The notes below the pieces were generated by a model. It saw only the letters and a program-made list of their open reading frames with translations, did not search any database and was not told the DNA's origin. A program made the position numbers and the translations under genes. Shown here one piece after another: positions 35,168-47,842 of a DNA stretch of 64,000 nt (positions are counted from its first letter, which is position 1; every line of letters begins with the position of its first letter). Source of the DNA: Maea johnstoni (Eukaryota; Annelida; Polychaeta; Spionida; Magelonidae); the NCBI GenBank assembly GCA_963942565.1, contig OZ012697.1:32477563-32541562 (forward strand), read 5' to 3'.

Positions 35168-35789
35168 TTAATATAGGTGAAAGCATATACTGTAGAACTG
35201 GTTAATTTGATCGCCTTGTCTAAAATTTGATCATGTAGCCCTTATCAGAAATTGCAAAATCTATATTTAGCCATCCAATGAAAACCAACAGGACAGGGTT
35301 TAGATGTAGCCTGCCTCCCCGGCCCTGTTTAAATGTCACCCCTTGTGGATAGATGGCACTGCAGTATATACTAGGAACTCACTAATGTCCCTCGTGTGGC
35401 AGTTGTGTGAACTAAATTGCCAATAGTAGGCCACAAGTCCCTATCTAGTATAGGTGCAGGCTTCTATATATAATAAAGTAAAATCATAATAGAGCCTTGT
35501 AGCTAGGCTAGGTTTAGATGGTTTTCAAAGACCTCTGTGTCCTTGTGCTTTAGACGAAAGTAGCCTCAGCATTGGAAGGGTCAAGTTGCATTGGGCTTAA
35601 GGCCAAAACAAATTAATGGCATGCTGGACTGAGGGTTTGCTATCATGATCGTAAATTGTAATTGATAAGTACTGTCAAGTGCCTGGTTGTTGACCTTTGA
35701 ACTTATCAAGTGCAGACAATAGGAGCAGACAGCAACTATAATATATTATGCTTGTATAGTGCCATTCCTACTCACTCGGCTAATCATAG

Positions 35790-35995
35790 ATTTTGTAATT
35801 TTGTTTTTCATCACATTTACATGCCAATTGCGGCTAATTCATTACTAGCTAGTCGTAAGTAGTGGAGGAAACCTGAAGTAAAAAAAAGTCTAGCCCCAAG
35901 TCACTGGCAACTTTCTCTCATGCCCAGGTCCAGGCAGTGGCGAGAGACAGTGTGCAGTCAGTGGCGGCGCCTTAGACCACATGGCCGTCATAGAC
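35790..35995 (-). mobile_element. tRNA-derived SINE, diverged copy
   Basis: On the complement a GGCC(A/G)TGTGGTCTAAGGC-like box A region is followed by CACTGACTG and a B-box remnant. It matches the better copy at 58375-58620. Confidence 0.6.
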
Positions 35996-36067
35996 TAGCT
36001 TTATTCTATGATTTCATGAAATTATGCTCTTTTCTCTTCTGGTCTCTATCATTTGATTAATGTCTAG

Positions 36068-36166
36068 GTGTTAGTTCCAATGGTGATAGATGGCACCAAG
36101 GGTGGTCACGCCGGTCAGTCAGAATCAAGAAATCCTAATGAACCCATGCTTGCTGCCTGGTGCATG
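36068..36166 (+). other. Candidate 99-nt exon of an unknown gene
   Basis: A long pyrimidine tract with a branch-like TTGATTAAT and acceptor TCTAG precedes an open 33-codon stretch (VLVPMVIDGTKGGHAG and on to LAAWCM). A strong donor ATG|GTGAGC follows. Both ends are phase 0. No family recognised and no confirmed neighbouring exon. Chance is possible. Confidence 0.25.
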
Positions 36167-36659
36167 GTGAGCCAATATAGAACTAAATATGGGTAGACAT
36201 CTTAGAATGGTTTATAAATATTAGGTAAATTAGGCCTACAAAAAAAATGTTTGGTTCCTATTACCCTACCCTACCTAGTTTTTGTTCCCTACCCTAAAGT
36301 CTTTTTGCCAATCCTACTAAAAAATGAACTGTTTCTACCCTAAAATAGCCTCGCCATCCTAAATATCAATTCTCCAACCATTTAATTATCAATTTCTGGA
36401 TGAACTTAAGTACGATTAATGCATATAAAGACAATTACAACAAGGCAAACTTTTATTGAAGCCATCCAACTCCTGGGAATCATGCGAGTTAAAGAATAAA
36501 AATGATAAAAAAAAAATTTTTTCGTTTAAATCCCTACCTATCCTACCTATATATTTTTTAGGACGTAATAGGCACCATACACCTTTTTTGGCCTTTATAT
36601 TAAAGACTGAAGTGAAATGAAATAAATTTCTTGGCCTAGGACTAGGCTAGGCTTATCAG

Positions 36660-36945
36660 TGTCCTGCCTGTTTTTTGGACAGGCAGTTTCCTGAAGACCT
36701 CCTTTTTTGACAGGCAAAGGTTTCTGTAAAGAATTTTCAATTTTGAATTTTACGGGGTAATAACCAAATATATTCCTAACAAACCATATTTTAGGACAAA
36801 GGTGAAGTGTAAATTGCTTTTTTTACACAATGGGATATAAAATATAGTTGGTATAAGGATTTGAACTAGATTCGTAGCTAAAACTTGATGTGCTGAAATT
36901 TTGGAATTGCTGTTTTGGCATTTTTGAAGTCCTGGCTTATAAAGA
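36660..36945 (+). mobile_element. Family A element, single copy with worn ends
   Basis: CTGCCTGTTTTTTGGACAGG, GGGTAATAACCAAATATATT, then GAAATTTTGGAATTGCTGTT. This uninterrupted copy supplies the empty-site sequence used to define the TA target of the element at 23375-26687. Confidence 0.75.
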
Positions 36946-36999
36946 CCCTACATGTATGTCACATAATGTTTTCTCTTAGGGCATTTATGAATGATGTAT

Positions 37000-37373
37000 C
37001 AGGGGTGTCCAACTGACGCATTGTCACACCAACATGCGACAATGTGACAGTTGGACAAAATGTGTGACAAACCAAAAACCTAGAGTACTGTTTATCATGG
37101 ATATTTTTAGCAAAACACGTCACCAATTGAGCCTATCAGATATTTCACTTGAATTATTTCTGATACAAATTGTATTTCAAAACCAATAAACCCCATTTAG
37201 TAATATTATCTCTTTTGATTGGTCTTGGTCTTATAACTATTGCAATAAGGGCTAATATAGCTGTGCCACAAGGTGACAATCTTCATAGCTATTATCGTCC
37301 ACGGTCACCAAAAATTGCTGTGCTCCAGGACTTATTGACTGTGCTCCGGGACTAAAATATTTGGACACCCTTG
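37000..37373. mobile_element. hAT-like MITE, CAGGGGTGTCCAA termini
   Basis: The ends are CAGGGGTGTCCAACTG and ATTTGGACACCCTTG, with GATGTAT repeated at 36993-36999 and 37374-37380. Words TGTGCTCCAGGA and TGTGCTCCGGGA lie near the right end. A partial relative lies at about 40223-40352. Confidence 0.75.
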
Positions 37374-37457
37374 GATGTATGTGTTTGTGTTTTGACCTAC
37401 TTGTGAAGTCCTATTGTGATTTCCTATATACTATGATCATGTAATAACAATTATTAG

Positions 37458-37856
37458 TAGGGATCGTCCGATTAATCGGACATACCGATTAATCACTCAT
37501 TCAACCTCTGATTATGATGATCGATTGCAATTTTATAAGATCGATTATTTAAAAAGATTTTTGAAAAAATGAATTGTATCTAGAAACAGCCTTTTGTTCA
37601 AGTGAGAGACACCACTTAAGTCTGCACAATCTTAATTAATATCAAGCAGTACTGTAACAAGTAAAACTAAGGGGTTGAAGAGGTATTTGAAGAGAGTTCG
37701 ATTAGCTCCTTTACAAAAATGGAGCCAAGAACCCTTGAACAAGCCAAAACTACTAAAGGAAAATTGCGCATATACAACTTCGATTATTAATCGATCATCG
37801 GTCGTTCAGATGGACTGATGATCGATCTTGAAAATTGTGACCGATTCCAAACACTA
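37458..37856. mobile_element. hAT-like MITE (AATCGATT group), perfect 8-bp TSD
   Basis: TSD ATTATTAG at 37450-37457 and 37857-37864. The ends are TAGGGATCGTCCGATTAATC and ATTGTGACCGATTCC, then AAACACTA. The interior is rich in ATCGATT words. Confidence 0.85.
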
Positions 37857-37899
37857 ATTATTAGCATAACATGACATAACATTTGCTGTGGTGTTGTCC

Positions 37900-38220
37900 A
37901 TAATAACAAGATGTCCACAGTGATAAAAACTTACACTAGCCCACTTGCCAATGCGAGTTTCTTTCAAATTGGGCGAGTTAGAGTCAAAATATGCTCGCCC
38001 ATTGGGCGAGTGAACAATTCCCCACCCCTTAAAGATAAAAATTCCCACCCCAAACCCTTTTTTTGAAAAATAAAAAAGGAAAAACTAAGAACAAATGCTA
38101 ACGTGTCGTCGTCTTGTTTACATCCCCGACATTCGCAACAGGCTTCGCCTGACCTGGACTAGTAAGTTCAAAAATTCACTAGCCCAGTGGGCTAGTAATA
38201 GTAAAGATTAGTCTTTATGA
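37900..38220. mobile_element. Probable MITE with GGGCGAGT words, ends not defined
   Basis: CCCATTGGGCGAGTG, CTCGCCCATT and AAATTGGGCGAGTTAG cluster here. CACTAGCCCA and its complement lie at 37933 and 38185. The word-cluster layout resembles the other MITE families, but no TSD was found. Confidence 0.4.
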
Positions 38221-38232
38221 CTGGGTGTCCAG

Positions 38233-38545
38233 CAGGGTCTTAGCCAGGAATTAGAAGCTGGGTGCCTAAAATTGGCCATTGTAATTTTTTTTAGGCGTCC
38301 AAATTTCTAAGGGGACCACAATATACTCCGATTTTGACAATAAACATGTATATATTTATCAAAATAAGGCATGATATCCTTATACAGAGTCATGGGAATT
38401 ATATGATGATGAAAAAATTCAACTATATGTTTGAGATTGACATTTTAAGAAATTCTTCACAAAAAAATTGGGTTTCCTGAGGGGTGCTTTTTAAGGGTTT
38501 GGGTGTCCAAAAAGACACCCAGACGCCCTGCTGGCTAAGACCATG
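38233..38545 (-). mobile_element. Family B hAT-like element, near-perfect 8-bp TSD
   Basis: The ends are CAGGGTCTTAGCCAG and CTGGCTAAGACCATG. Flanks are GTGTCCAG (38225-38232) and ATGTCCAG (38546-38553), seven of eight identical. Confidence 0.8.
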
Positions 38546-38833
38546 ATGTCCAGACTTATAGTATTAGAATATACAAGTCCTTTCAGTGCTTGTTCTATAT
38601 ACATATAAATATGGGCGTTACTGGATGGTTTTGTGTTTCATAAGCACATGACTTGATGGTTGTGATAGGACAGAGGAAGGTCATTTAGTGTAATTTCCCC
38701 TGCCAACAAAACTGATCTTATCATTTCCTGGAAAAACTCACGTTTTGTACATTAATGTTATTGATACTAGATTTTTCTGTTGTTCACACATATGTTTAGC
38801 CTTTAACCTTTAGGGACTACCATTATGTAGTTA

Positions 38834-39164
38834 TGACGCTCTAACACGGTCTTAGTCTGGATTTAGAAACTGGTTGTCCAAAGTTGACAATTGTAAAATT
38901 TCTGGGCGTTTTATTTTTCAAGGGAGACAACAATTTACTGTCTGAGGTAACGACTGTAAACAAGTATTTATTTACTCATTAAAATCAGACATATAAATAT
39001 CATAATACAATGTCATGGGAATTACATGGAGATGAAAAAATTAAATTATATGCTTGAGATTGACATTTTAAGAACTTCCTAAAAAGGATTTTTGGAATGT
39101 GTCCTAAGGGGTGCTTTTAAGGGTTTGGGTATCCATAAGATGCCCAGACGCCCTGCTGGCTAAG
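38834..39164 (-). mobile_element. Family B element
   Basis: The ends are CACGGTCTTAGTCTGG and CTGGCTAAGACGG, with TCCTAAGGGGTGCTTTTAAG inside. No clear TSD. Confidence 0.7.
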
Positions 39165-39244
39165 ACGGCAGGGGTCACAGGCCATTGAGTGTTTGACAGA
39201 GGCCTCAAAGAGGCGACAAGACAAAACCTTTAATCACACTTTAA

Positions 39245-39474
39245 CCCATTAGGAGTTCCTTCAGAATTTGTATTCTGGATCTATGATACTTTTGACAATA
39301 ACTTCAGAATTAAGTTTGATTTTACAAAATTACTTGGAGGAGAGTTGTTGGCAAGATTCTGAATAACATTTCTCATTCAAATATTTTCCCAGTGTTGCTT
39401 TTGCCTGCAAGATTTCATCAAATTGTCAGGCTGGTTTTGACCGCTCACAGTGAGCATTAATGGGTTAACAAGGG
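39245..39474. mobile_element. TTAA-target MITE, family J (CCCATT ends)
   Basis: TTAA at 39241-39244 and 39475-39478 flanks CCCATTAGGAG...GCATTAATGGG. This is the same family as 57875-58103, whose empty site is visible. Confidence 0.85.
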
Positions 39475-39534
39475 AAGTATTTGGGAAGCATATAAGTCCA
39501 TCAGATGCTGCACCTGTAGGGCTGGGTGCACCTG

Positions 39535-39901
39535 TAGGGCTGGGAATCGGTTGCAATTTCATGATCGATAATCAGTTACAGCCAACCGATCGATTATCGA
39601 TCATAATCAGTTCATCGCACTTTTGCAGTAATTGGGTACTAGAGGTCTAGAGCCTAATAATAAGTGATAGTCTATGACAATTACTTGCTATTAGCACTTA
39701 CCTTAACTTCGTTTTGAATTGTTTTGGGGCTTAGTTTCATAGCAAGTAAGCTGACAACATGTCTTTCATTTAGTTCTATATTTCGCCACTAGGTGTCACC
39801 TTTTCCGATTATTATCGATTGTCAGTTTTGTAATCGATTAATCAGAATCAGATAGGTAAACGATTGATTATCGATTATAATCGATGATCGTCCCAACACT
39901 A
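39535..39901. mobile_element. hAT-like MITE (AATCGATT group), perfect 8-bp TSD
   Basis: TSD TGCACCTG at 39527-39534 and 39902-39909. The ends are TAGGGCTGGGAATCGG and GATCGTCCCAACACTA. Confidence 0.88.
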
Positions 39902-40045
39902 TGCACCTGCATGTACATATTTATAAAATTGTATACACAAATTGTATTTGGAAAAGGCATTAACTCCATTTATTGATTGGACCTATTGATTAATCTTTGC
40001 TATCAAGGCGGATATGGTAGGATCAGCTTGTGAAAATAATGAACA

Positions 40046-40220
40046 GGGCTCGACAGCCCCCAGTAGAACCAGGTAGTCTACCTGAACCCAAAATCAGGTA
40101 GTCCCGCCAGCATTTTGGGTAGCCCCACTACCATTTTGTAGCAATTTAATAGGGAACTTCCCCAGAATTCAGGTAGTCCAGCAAGACTACCTGAATCGAA
40201 CTCAAGGTAGCCTGACAGGG
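40046..40220. mobile_element. MITE relic, CAGGGCTCGA start, 'CAGGTAGTC' family
   Basis: Starts CAGGGCTCGACAGCCCCC. CAGGTAGTC and its complement GACTACCTG recur at 40072-40205. The right TIR is not found. Confidence 0.6.
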
Positions 40221-40371
40221 TCGTTTGTGGAATTCAGATCTCCCAGGAGATTGGACTATGCTATTTGTCGAGCGCTGATTAAAATGATTGTCACACAGTA
40301 CCCACCCAACATTTGCTGTGCTCCAGGACTTCAGAATGTGGACAACCCTGGATATAAATTAAGGTCATTAA

Positions 40372-40576
40372 CCCTTATGCTGCTGGTGGCTAATTTGGCC
40401 AATACAAAATGACACAAATAACCTTAAAAATGACTGAAACCCTGGCACATGGGTACTCAACTGAGATTACTCAGAGAGAGCTATCCAATGAATACCAACA
40501 TGGCAGGTTTTAGATGGTTTTCAAAAATCTTCGCATCCTTGTGCTTTGGACAAAAATATCCTCAGCATTGGAAGGG
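40372..40576 (+). mobile_element. Family I TTAA-target MITE
   Basis: TTAA at 40368-40371 and 40577-40580 flanks CCCTTATGCTGCTGG...GCATTGGAAGGG. Confidence 0.88.
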
Positions 40577-41203
40577 TTAAGAATCAGTGTGCATTATATT
40601 ACCATCTGAAATAGACTTGTAGCAAGACTGATAGGGGCATAACAGTAAAACTACCCACACTCTCAAATTCTTTTATCACGTAAGCTTCTATATTTCAAAC
40701 CCTAACTCAGATTTAATCCACACAATATTTGGTAAAGAGTTGTTGGATGAGTTTTGATCAATATTTTGCAAAATATTTTCAGAATAATACCCTTGTTGAA
40801 AATACATCACCAAAACAGGATACCTTAGGGCACTGTATGTGTGAAAACATTAAAAGGTCACAGGCCTCTAAATAATGCATAACTAGCAAGATACTTGACC
40901 TAATTCCTGGTTGTTTTGCAGCATTGTTATGCACATACACTGTTATCAGTCTCATTTGATGTATTTTTGAATGAGATCCTCTTACAATTAGCGAGTGTTG
41001 ACCCCGTGTGTTTTTTTTATTGGGTTAGACTTTGTTTCACATGACTCAGCTGTGTATATTTAGATGCTTTTCAGTTTTTATATCTCTTTAAAAAACCTGT
41101 TAATTAATTTGAATCAACAAAACAATAAGTTGAAAAACGCTATAAGTTGGATTTTTTCATCCCTTGATTATTTAGTGAACAGTAGATATAGCTTTGCATT
41201 TTG

Positions 41204-41394
<191 letters not shown>

Positions 41395-41859
41395 TAGGGA
41401 TGGGGACCGCGGACCAGTTCATATGTGATACCGGCCTGAGCATTGTGGTTAACCAGTCAAAAACCGGACCTCCCTCTACACGGTTTGGTTTTCTATGCAT
41501 ACACAGGGTTCATGGAGGCGTAATAAAACTGTCAGCACCTACCTCCTCGCTGGCCTCACAATGTCTGCCAAGCGCAACGATCAAACAGCCATTTCAAAAT
41601 CTCTCAAGTCTGGTACCCTGCCCACTTTCACTATGCTCAGAAGCCTTCTGAGCGTAGAGAAAGTGGCCAGGGAGCTAGTATATAGGAACTTTTCAGAACT
41701 TTCCAGTTCAGGCAAGTTCAGCCACGCATTCCATTGCGTAGTTTCGTATCCAAGAAATGTCATTCATAAACCGTTTAGGAAACCGTGATAAAAGCGAACC
41801 ATAGAAGCAAAACCGAGAACCGAACCGAACCGTAGAATTCTCAACGATCCCCATCCCTA
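41395..41859. mobile_element. hAT-like MITE, TAGGGATGGGGA termini
   Basis: The ends are TAGGGATGGGGACCGCGGAC and CGATCCCCATCCCTA, flanked by TA repeats that hide the TSD. AACCG words cluster near the ends. A 41495-41788 reading frame inside it has no recognisable domain. Confidence 0.75.
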
Positions 41860-42387
41860 TAAGTATATATATATATATGTATATTTATCATAAGCAAGGA
41901 TATGTGTCTTCATGTATCTGTAATGGAAAGACAAATTTAACAACCCACCTTGGGGGGTTAAGTGTTTGATACAATTACTCGACCTTTTGCCCTTTTTCCT
42001 GAACTTGAAATGGTGATTATCAGATTAAGTGATATAGAATAGGTATCTTATCTCATTTAACAAACTTATGAAAATTCTTCTTTGACACTCCCTATTTTGA
42101 TTACTCTATGCTTGTAGCGGCTTGAAAAAAAATCCCTACTTTTTTGGTGATATTTTGAGAACAGAATCTTTTGGCAAAATGACTGAAATTACCAAAAGTT
42201 TTGGGTATCTTGATGTGTGATTTTTGAGGGTTTTGGTGTCCAAATGATGCTCAGACACCCGGGTACCCAGCTCTACGTGTCAGGGCAATTGAGCAAAATC
42301 TACATTTTAAGAAGTTGAGACACAGTTTTCCTAAGAGGTATGTCGAGTTTGGATAGGGAGTACAAACATTTTGTAACAAAAAAGAAT

Positions 42388-42640
42388 AAGGCCAAAAAAA
42401 AGTTGTTTGCTTCCTGTAACCCTACCCTAACAAGTTTTTATTCAAAAAAATCCCTACCCTAAAGTTTTTTCCGCCTTCCCAAGAATCCCAACTCCCAAAC
42501 AACGTAAAACATGCATAAAACACACATTTTTGACCAAAAAAAGAATCCAAAAAGAATAATCTTTTTTACCGACCTTACCTACCCTATTTATTTTTCGGAA
42601 TGTCCAGGTAACAAACATTTTTTCTTTATAGTCCTAAAAA
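42388..42640 (-). mobile_element. Family H MITE
   Basis: TTGCTTCCTGTAACCCTACC and CCTTACCTACCCTATTTATT, with worn AGGCC ends. Confidence 0.7.
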
Positions 42641-42823
42641 ACTGTCTGCCTAGTTTGGTTCAGACAGACGTGCATGTTGTCAGGAGTATTCTTCCAGCTG
42701 TCTGCATAGTGGTAACCTTTATCCTTTGATTTATGTCGCAAGCAGACTTTACCTCAGATGAACTATCGGAGTGCAATGATACATCAAGAATTTGGGGAAT
42801 CAAGCATGAGCATGCAGATATAC

Positions 42824-43352
<529 letters not shown>

Positions 43353-43865
43353 AATTTATAACTTGAAACCATAGTCCATGGACACCCAGATCTTCAGAAT
43401 TCACCTGCTAGGACACCCAATTGTTTGTAATTAGCCTCTTGGAATGACATTTTCAAACATATAATTGCAATTTTCTACCCTAATATAAATCCCATGATAT
43501 TGCAGGAGGACATTATGCACTTAATTTCAATAAATTAATACATATTTTTGGATGCAATATAAGAATATTGAGGTAAATATGTCTCCTTAGAAAAATAGGA
43601 CGCCCAGAAATTCGTATGCTGATTTTGGGCACCCAGTTTCTAAATCCTGGCTAAGACCCTGCTTGAAAGTATTCTAGTTTATGACATATGCACATGCTGT
43701 TATTATATACATGTAGCAACATGGTCTTATAGCCAGCAGAGCATCTGTGTGTCTTTTTGGACACCCAGAGCCTTGAAAAGTACCCCTCAGGACACCCAAA
43801 AAGTTTGTGAGCAATTTCTTAAAATATCAATCAAAGGCATATAATTGAATATTTTTCAGCCCAAT
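43353..43865 (+). mobile_element. Two family B fragments
   Basis: 43375-43663 begins GGACACCCAGATC just after the GA array and ends CTGGCTAAGACCCTG. 43720-43865 starts CATGGTCTTATAGCCAGCAG and is 3' truncated. Confidence 0.7.
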
Positions 43866-44149
43866 GGAAGGCAAGGTGCAGGGAATTCAGCCAAAAACCA
43901 CCTCCTAAACTCGGTATTTAAATATAATGATAGATATTTGAAGGAAATTTGTGAGTTGGATTTGGATCAACATTTCTCCTTCAAATATTTTTAGGAAAAT
44001 TGTTTTTATATTTTTCCAAATTTTGAAGTTAAGTAATTTATGAACATCCCACCTATGATTAACCTTTGAATGTTTTACAAATTAATGTTTTTTAGAGATT
44101 GTCCTTTAGGACATCTCTTTTAATATAGTTTTGGTTTTATTTAGGTCTT

Positions 44150-45640
44150 ACTTTGTTCAGGGAGCCATTTGGAGCCATTCCTCTTATTTTGGTGGTCGTC
44201 CGTCCTGGCGTTTTGTCGAACCTATCTCTGTGGTGTTGTATTTTTTTTAGTTTTTTTTTCGGGGGTTTGTTTATATGGGTGGTGTTTAAGAGACTAATTG
44301 AGGTTTTGTTTGGTTATTTGTTTTTATTAGGGACATTTTTGGGGGTCTTTGGTGTTGTCTATTTTCTTTTCGCTCTCAGGATCCTGTCGTGTCGATCTCT
44401 GTGTTATGTTGGTCGCCATGGCGCAGCGTTGTTTAGCTTTGTTTGCGCATGCGCCGCATATATTATTATGCTAATTTTTCGTGACCTGTTTTTGTGTCAT
44501 GCGCAATCGGTTTTTGGATGCATGCGTAGTGATCTTGTGGTGTGATTTGAATTGCCCTAGCGCAAGTTTTCTTGCGTGTATTGGCGGTGTTTTCGGTCCT
44601 ATTGTTTTTTCATTTACTTTACCTTTTGTGTTTTTGTCTTAATAGGAACAAAATCCAAAGTAATATTTATATTGTTTACTTTATAGTTCGTTTTTATCGG
44701 ACTTTCTTTATCGATCGATCTGCCGCTTCATCGCAGCCATTTTGCATATTTATAAGTTTGGGCGGGATCTTACCACGTGGTTTGTGTCTGGTGTATTATC
44801 CAATGAGCGGTCTCACTGCTTCACCGTCACACCACGTGGTTCTCTTTCCCGCGGTTTTATTAACCAATGAGCGGCTATTTGTATCCCTGTTTGTACTATT
44901 GTACTTATGTGTCCATTCATTCACGTGTTATAGGGCTCGCGTGACTGCTTCGTGAAGCGTATGCCCTTATCGGCTGCAAGCGTAGTGATATGGTGCTGTG
45001 AATGTTTTGATGAAGTGTATGATGTGTGGTAGCGTGTGTTTGTGTTGCGTAAGTTTTGAGCTATTATTATTTTTATATATTTGTTATATATTTATCGTTG
45101 TCTTGTTTTGTTTGTTTTCTGCTTGTTGTCTTGCAGCCGCGTTTGTTTGGGTTTGTCGTAGTTGCGAAGGCGTAGTTATTTTTGTATTGTGGGTGTATTC
45201 CGTTGTAGTTCGGTGTCGCTATGACGTAGCGCGCAATGACGTAGGTATTGGGGGATTCCCTAGTCGTGACTTGTTGTTTTTGTGGTTGGTTAGCGGGGGT
45301 TTCCCTCGTTTCGGTGTAAGTTGTTTAGTTTCGTGGGGGGTGGGGCGGATATTTTTTTTTGTATGAGGGGTTAGGTGTTAAAGATTGTAGTTATTTGTTT
45401 GCTGGGCGGGGTAGGTTGGTTGTATGGTGATAGTGTTACTGGCGTTGTTTATTATATGGCTGAGTAAGCTGGGAGTTGTAGACCGGTATTGGGCTCTGTG
45501 CATGATTTATTACTAGTATGCTGTGACTGTGGACTTGGGGTTTTGGGGGTATATGTATGTCTTTGTGGTTGTATAAGCTGGGGGTAGGTGACCGGGAGTG
45601 GAGACCGGGAATGGGTATGTTGTGCATTTTCAATTACGTT
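44150..45640 (+). promoter_or_regulatory. Promoter-like CpG region with strong G/T strand bias
   Basis: Contains a canonical NRF1 site TGCGCATGCGCC (44444-44455), a YY1-type GCCATTTTG (44736-44744), GGGCGGGATC (44761), and two E-box plus CCAAT modules (CCACGTGG at 44773 and 44832; CCAATGAGCGG at 44800 and 44864). Downstream, 44960-45640 is markedly G+T rich on the plus strand, as expected just after a start site of a plus-strand gene. A good 5' splice site (TTGC|GTAAGT at 45049) could end a noncoding first exon. The long reading frames here are hydrophobic Phe/Leu/Val strings caused by the T/G bias and are not called as genes. Confidence 0.55.
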
Positions 45641-45735
45641 ACCTCTCAGATCATGTCAACTATCTTTGTTTGAAAGGGTGGTGCATGCTTGTTGTACAGG
45701 TTTCATCATATGTTTTGGCTACAACGTGAACCCGG

Positions 45736-46930
45736 ATTTTGAATATCGGGTTTGACGAAATTTGCACCCCGATTTCAAAGCTTTCGTTTGTGGCCATCTC
45801 TAACTCTAAAATTCTGAAACCAAAAGAATTAACAAGCCAAGTATCTATATTATTAAGATTAATTCTTTTGGTTTCGGAAAATCGAAAATATTTTGAGATA
45901 TTTGTCAACACGCATCGATGATGACGTATTGACCATGGCGATGAGTACATTTTCAATGGTACCTCGCCGATTCCTGTCAATTTCATCAAGCTATCACCCC
46001 CCGATCACAATATGACTACCTACCTGGATAGATGAGATCCTCATCTATCTGATTCAATCATTTTTTTAATTCAACTTCAGGTTGGAAGCGAAAAAATAGC
46101 TTTTCGCTACAACCGGAAGTTGATTTTTTTGACATTAGCGAGGTTACCGCATTGTGTGCATTTCACACAAAAAACATACTTTTTTCAATAAATTGTCACG
46201 TTGCCGTTTCTGGGTCAAAATTTACAAATGACCCATCAAAGTGTTCGCAACAAATAGGGCTTTTACCCTATTATCTTAACTTGTTGGTTATATTTGTAAT
46301 TTTTGAAAAAAATTGGCGACTTCGGAAAAAAACGGATATCGGGTTTGACGAAATTTGCACCCCGATTTCAAAGCTTTCGTTTGTGGCCATCTCTAACTCT
46401 AAAATTCTGAAACAAAAAGAATTAACAAGCCAAGTATCTATATTATTAAGATTAATTCTTTTGGTTTCGGAAAATCGAAAATATTTTGAGATATTTGTCA
46501 ACACGCATCGATGATGACGTATTGACCATGGCGATGAGTACATTTTCAATGGTACCTCGCCGATTCCTGTCAATTTCATCAAGCTATCACCCCCCGATCA
46601 CAATATGACTACCTACCTGGATAGATGAGATCCTCATCTATCTGATTCAATCATTTTTTTAATTCAACTTCAGGTTGGAAGCGAAAAAATAGCTTTTCGC
46701 TACAACCGGAAGTTGATTTTTTTGACATTAGCGAGGTTACCGCATTGATATGCATTGTGTGCATTTCACACAAAAAACATACTTTTTTCAATAAATTGTC
46801 ACGTCGCCGTTTCTGGGTCAAAATTTACAAATGACCCATCAAAGTGTTCGCAACAAATAGGGCTTTTACCCTATTATCATAACTTTTTGGTTATATTTGT
46901 AATTTTTGAAAAAAATTGGCTACTTCGGAA
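45736..46930 (+). repeat. Tandem duplication, two units of about 594 bp
   Basis: ATATCGGGTTTGACGAAATT occurs at about 45743 and again at 46336. CATTTCACACAAAAAACATA occurs near 46158 and 46760. Units are nearly identical. Each includes ACAACCGGAAGTTGATTTTT, with an ETS-type CCGGAAGT, and a small palindrome AGCGAAAAAATAGCTTTTCG. A third CCGGAAGT lies at about 47123. Confidence 0.85.
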
Positions 46931-47171
46931 AAAAACGGCAAAAACGGCTTTTTGGAATGTTGATTTAGGAACCCTGGCGAAATTCTAAATTTACTTATTA
47001 ATTTCGCCACTAAAACCGGAAAAAAAGTTTCAACTTCAAGAAAACAGACTCTAAATAATCCATCCTGCCCATTTGTGGAATTTTTTTGTTCCCCACAATC
47101 GTAAAAAACCAACTTTGAAAAAACCGGAAGTAGTAAATATTTTTATCGCGATTTCAGCAGTCAGTATATAT

Positions 47172-47431
47172 ACCCTTCTCACCATGAGTGTAGTATGCAG
47201 TCCTGAAGTTAGCAGACCTTTAACCCTGCCATCCCTTCCGTTCTCACTGTTGTTGTATTTTAGATAAAGATATGATTTTAATTGTTTTGGGTGACAGGAA
47301 AAGTGTGTACTGTTATAATTTATTGGTCACAAACTTATAAGCCCAAAGAGCATGTAATGCGAATGCATGGGATGGCAGGGTTAATGGTCTGCATACTTCA
47401 GGATTGCATTTTCACTCATGGTGAGAAGGGT
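47172..47431. mobile_element. Foldback MITE with about 62-bp TIRs
   Basis: The left arm (ACCCTTCTCACCATGAGTG, on to CCTGCCATCCC) is mirrored by the right arm (GGGATGGCAGGGTTAATGG, on to CTCATGGTGAGAAGGGT). Total length is about 260 bp. No transposase. Confidence 0.8.
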
Positions 47432-47842
47432 GTCAAGGGACATAACTGCAGGTAGCACTCATAGAAACAGGCTTCGACATCATACTGCATCTACACCAAA
47501 GAGCATCATAGGAACTTGATTCACCTGACAACCCAAAATAGTAAGCATACATTAAATTGAAATAAATACAAAAATATCAATACAAAACTATCACTTAATA
47601 TACAAATTTATAAAAACACATCCACAAAATATAGAAACCATGCAAATCTTCACTGTCCCTCAAACAAAACAATTACTGTTTAAAGAAGATATTGTGTCGG
47701 TGTGATAATATAAGATTGCATTTGGTGAGATATGTTTTGTGTTGATATTTTTGTGTTGCTTTGATGGTATGTATGATTATTTTTTCAGGTTGCATGGTGT
47801 ATTTAATTTCTCTGATGTACCTTCAGTCTACCTGATGTTTAG

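Noticed and set aside
44153-45366. Three consecutive hydrophobic frames resembling membrane proteins
   Set aside because: Phe/Leu/Val/Cys strings follow directly from the T/G base bias. No family match or conserved motif, and the frames change.
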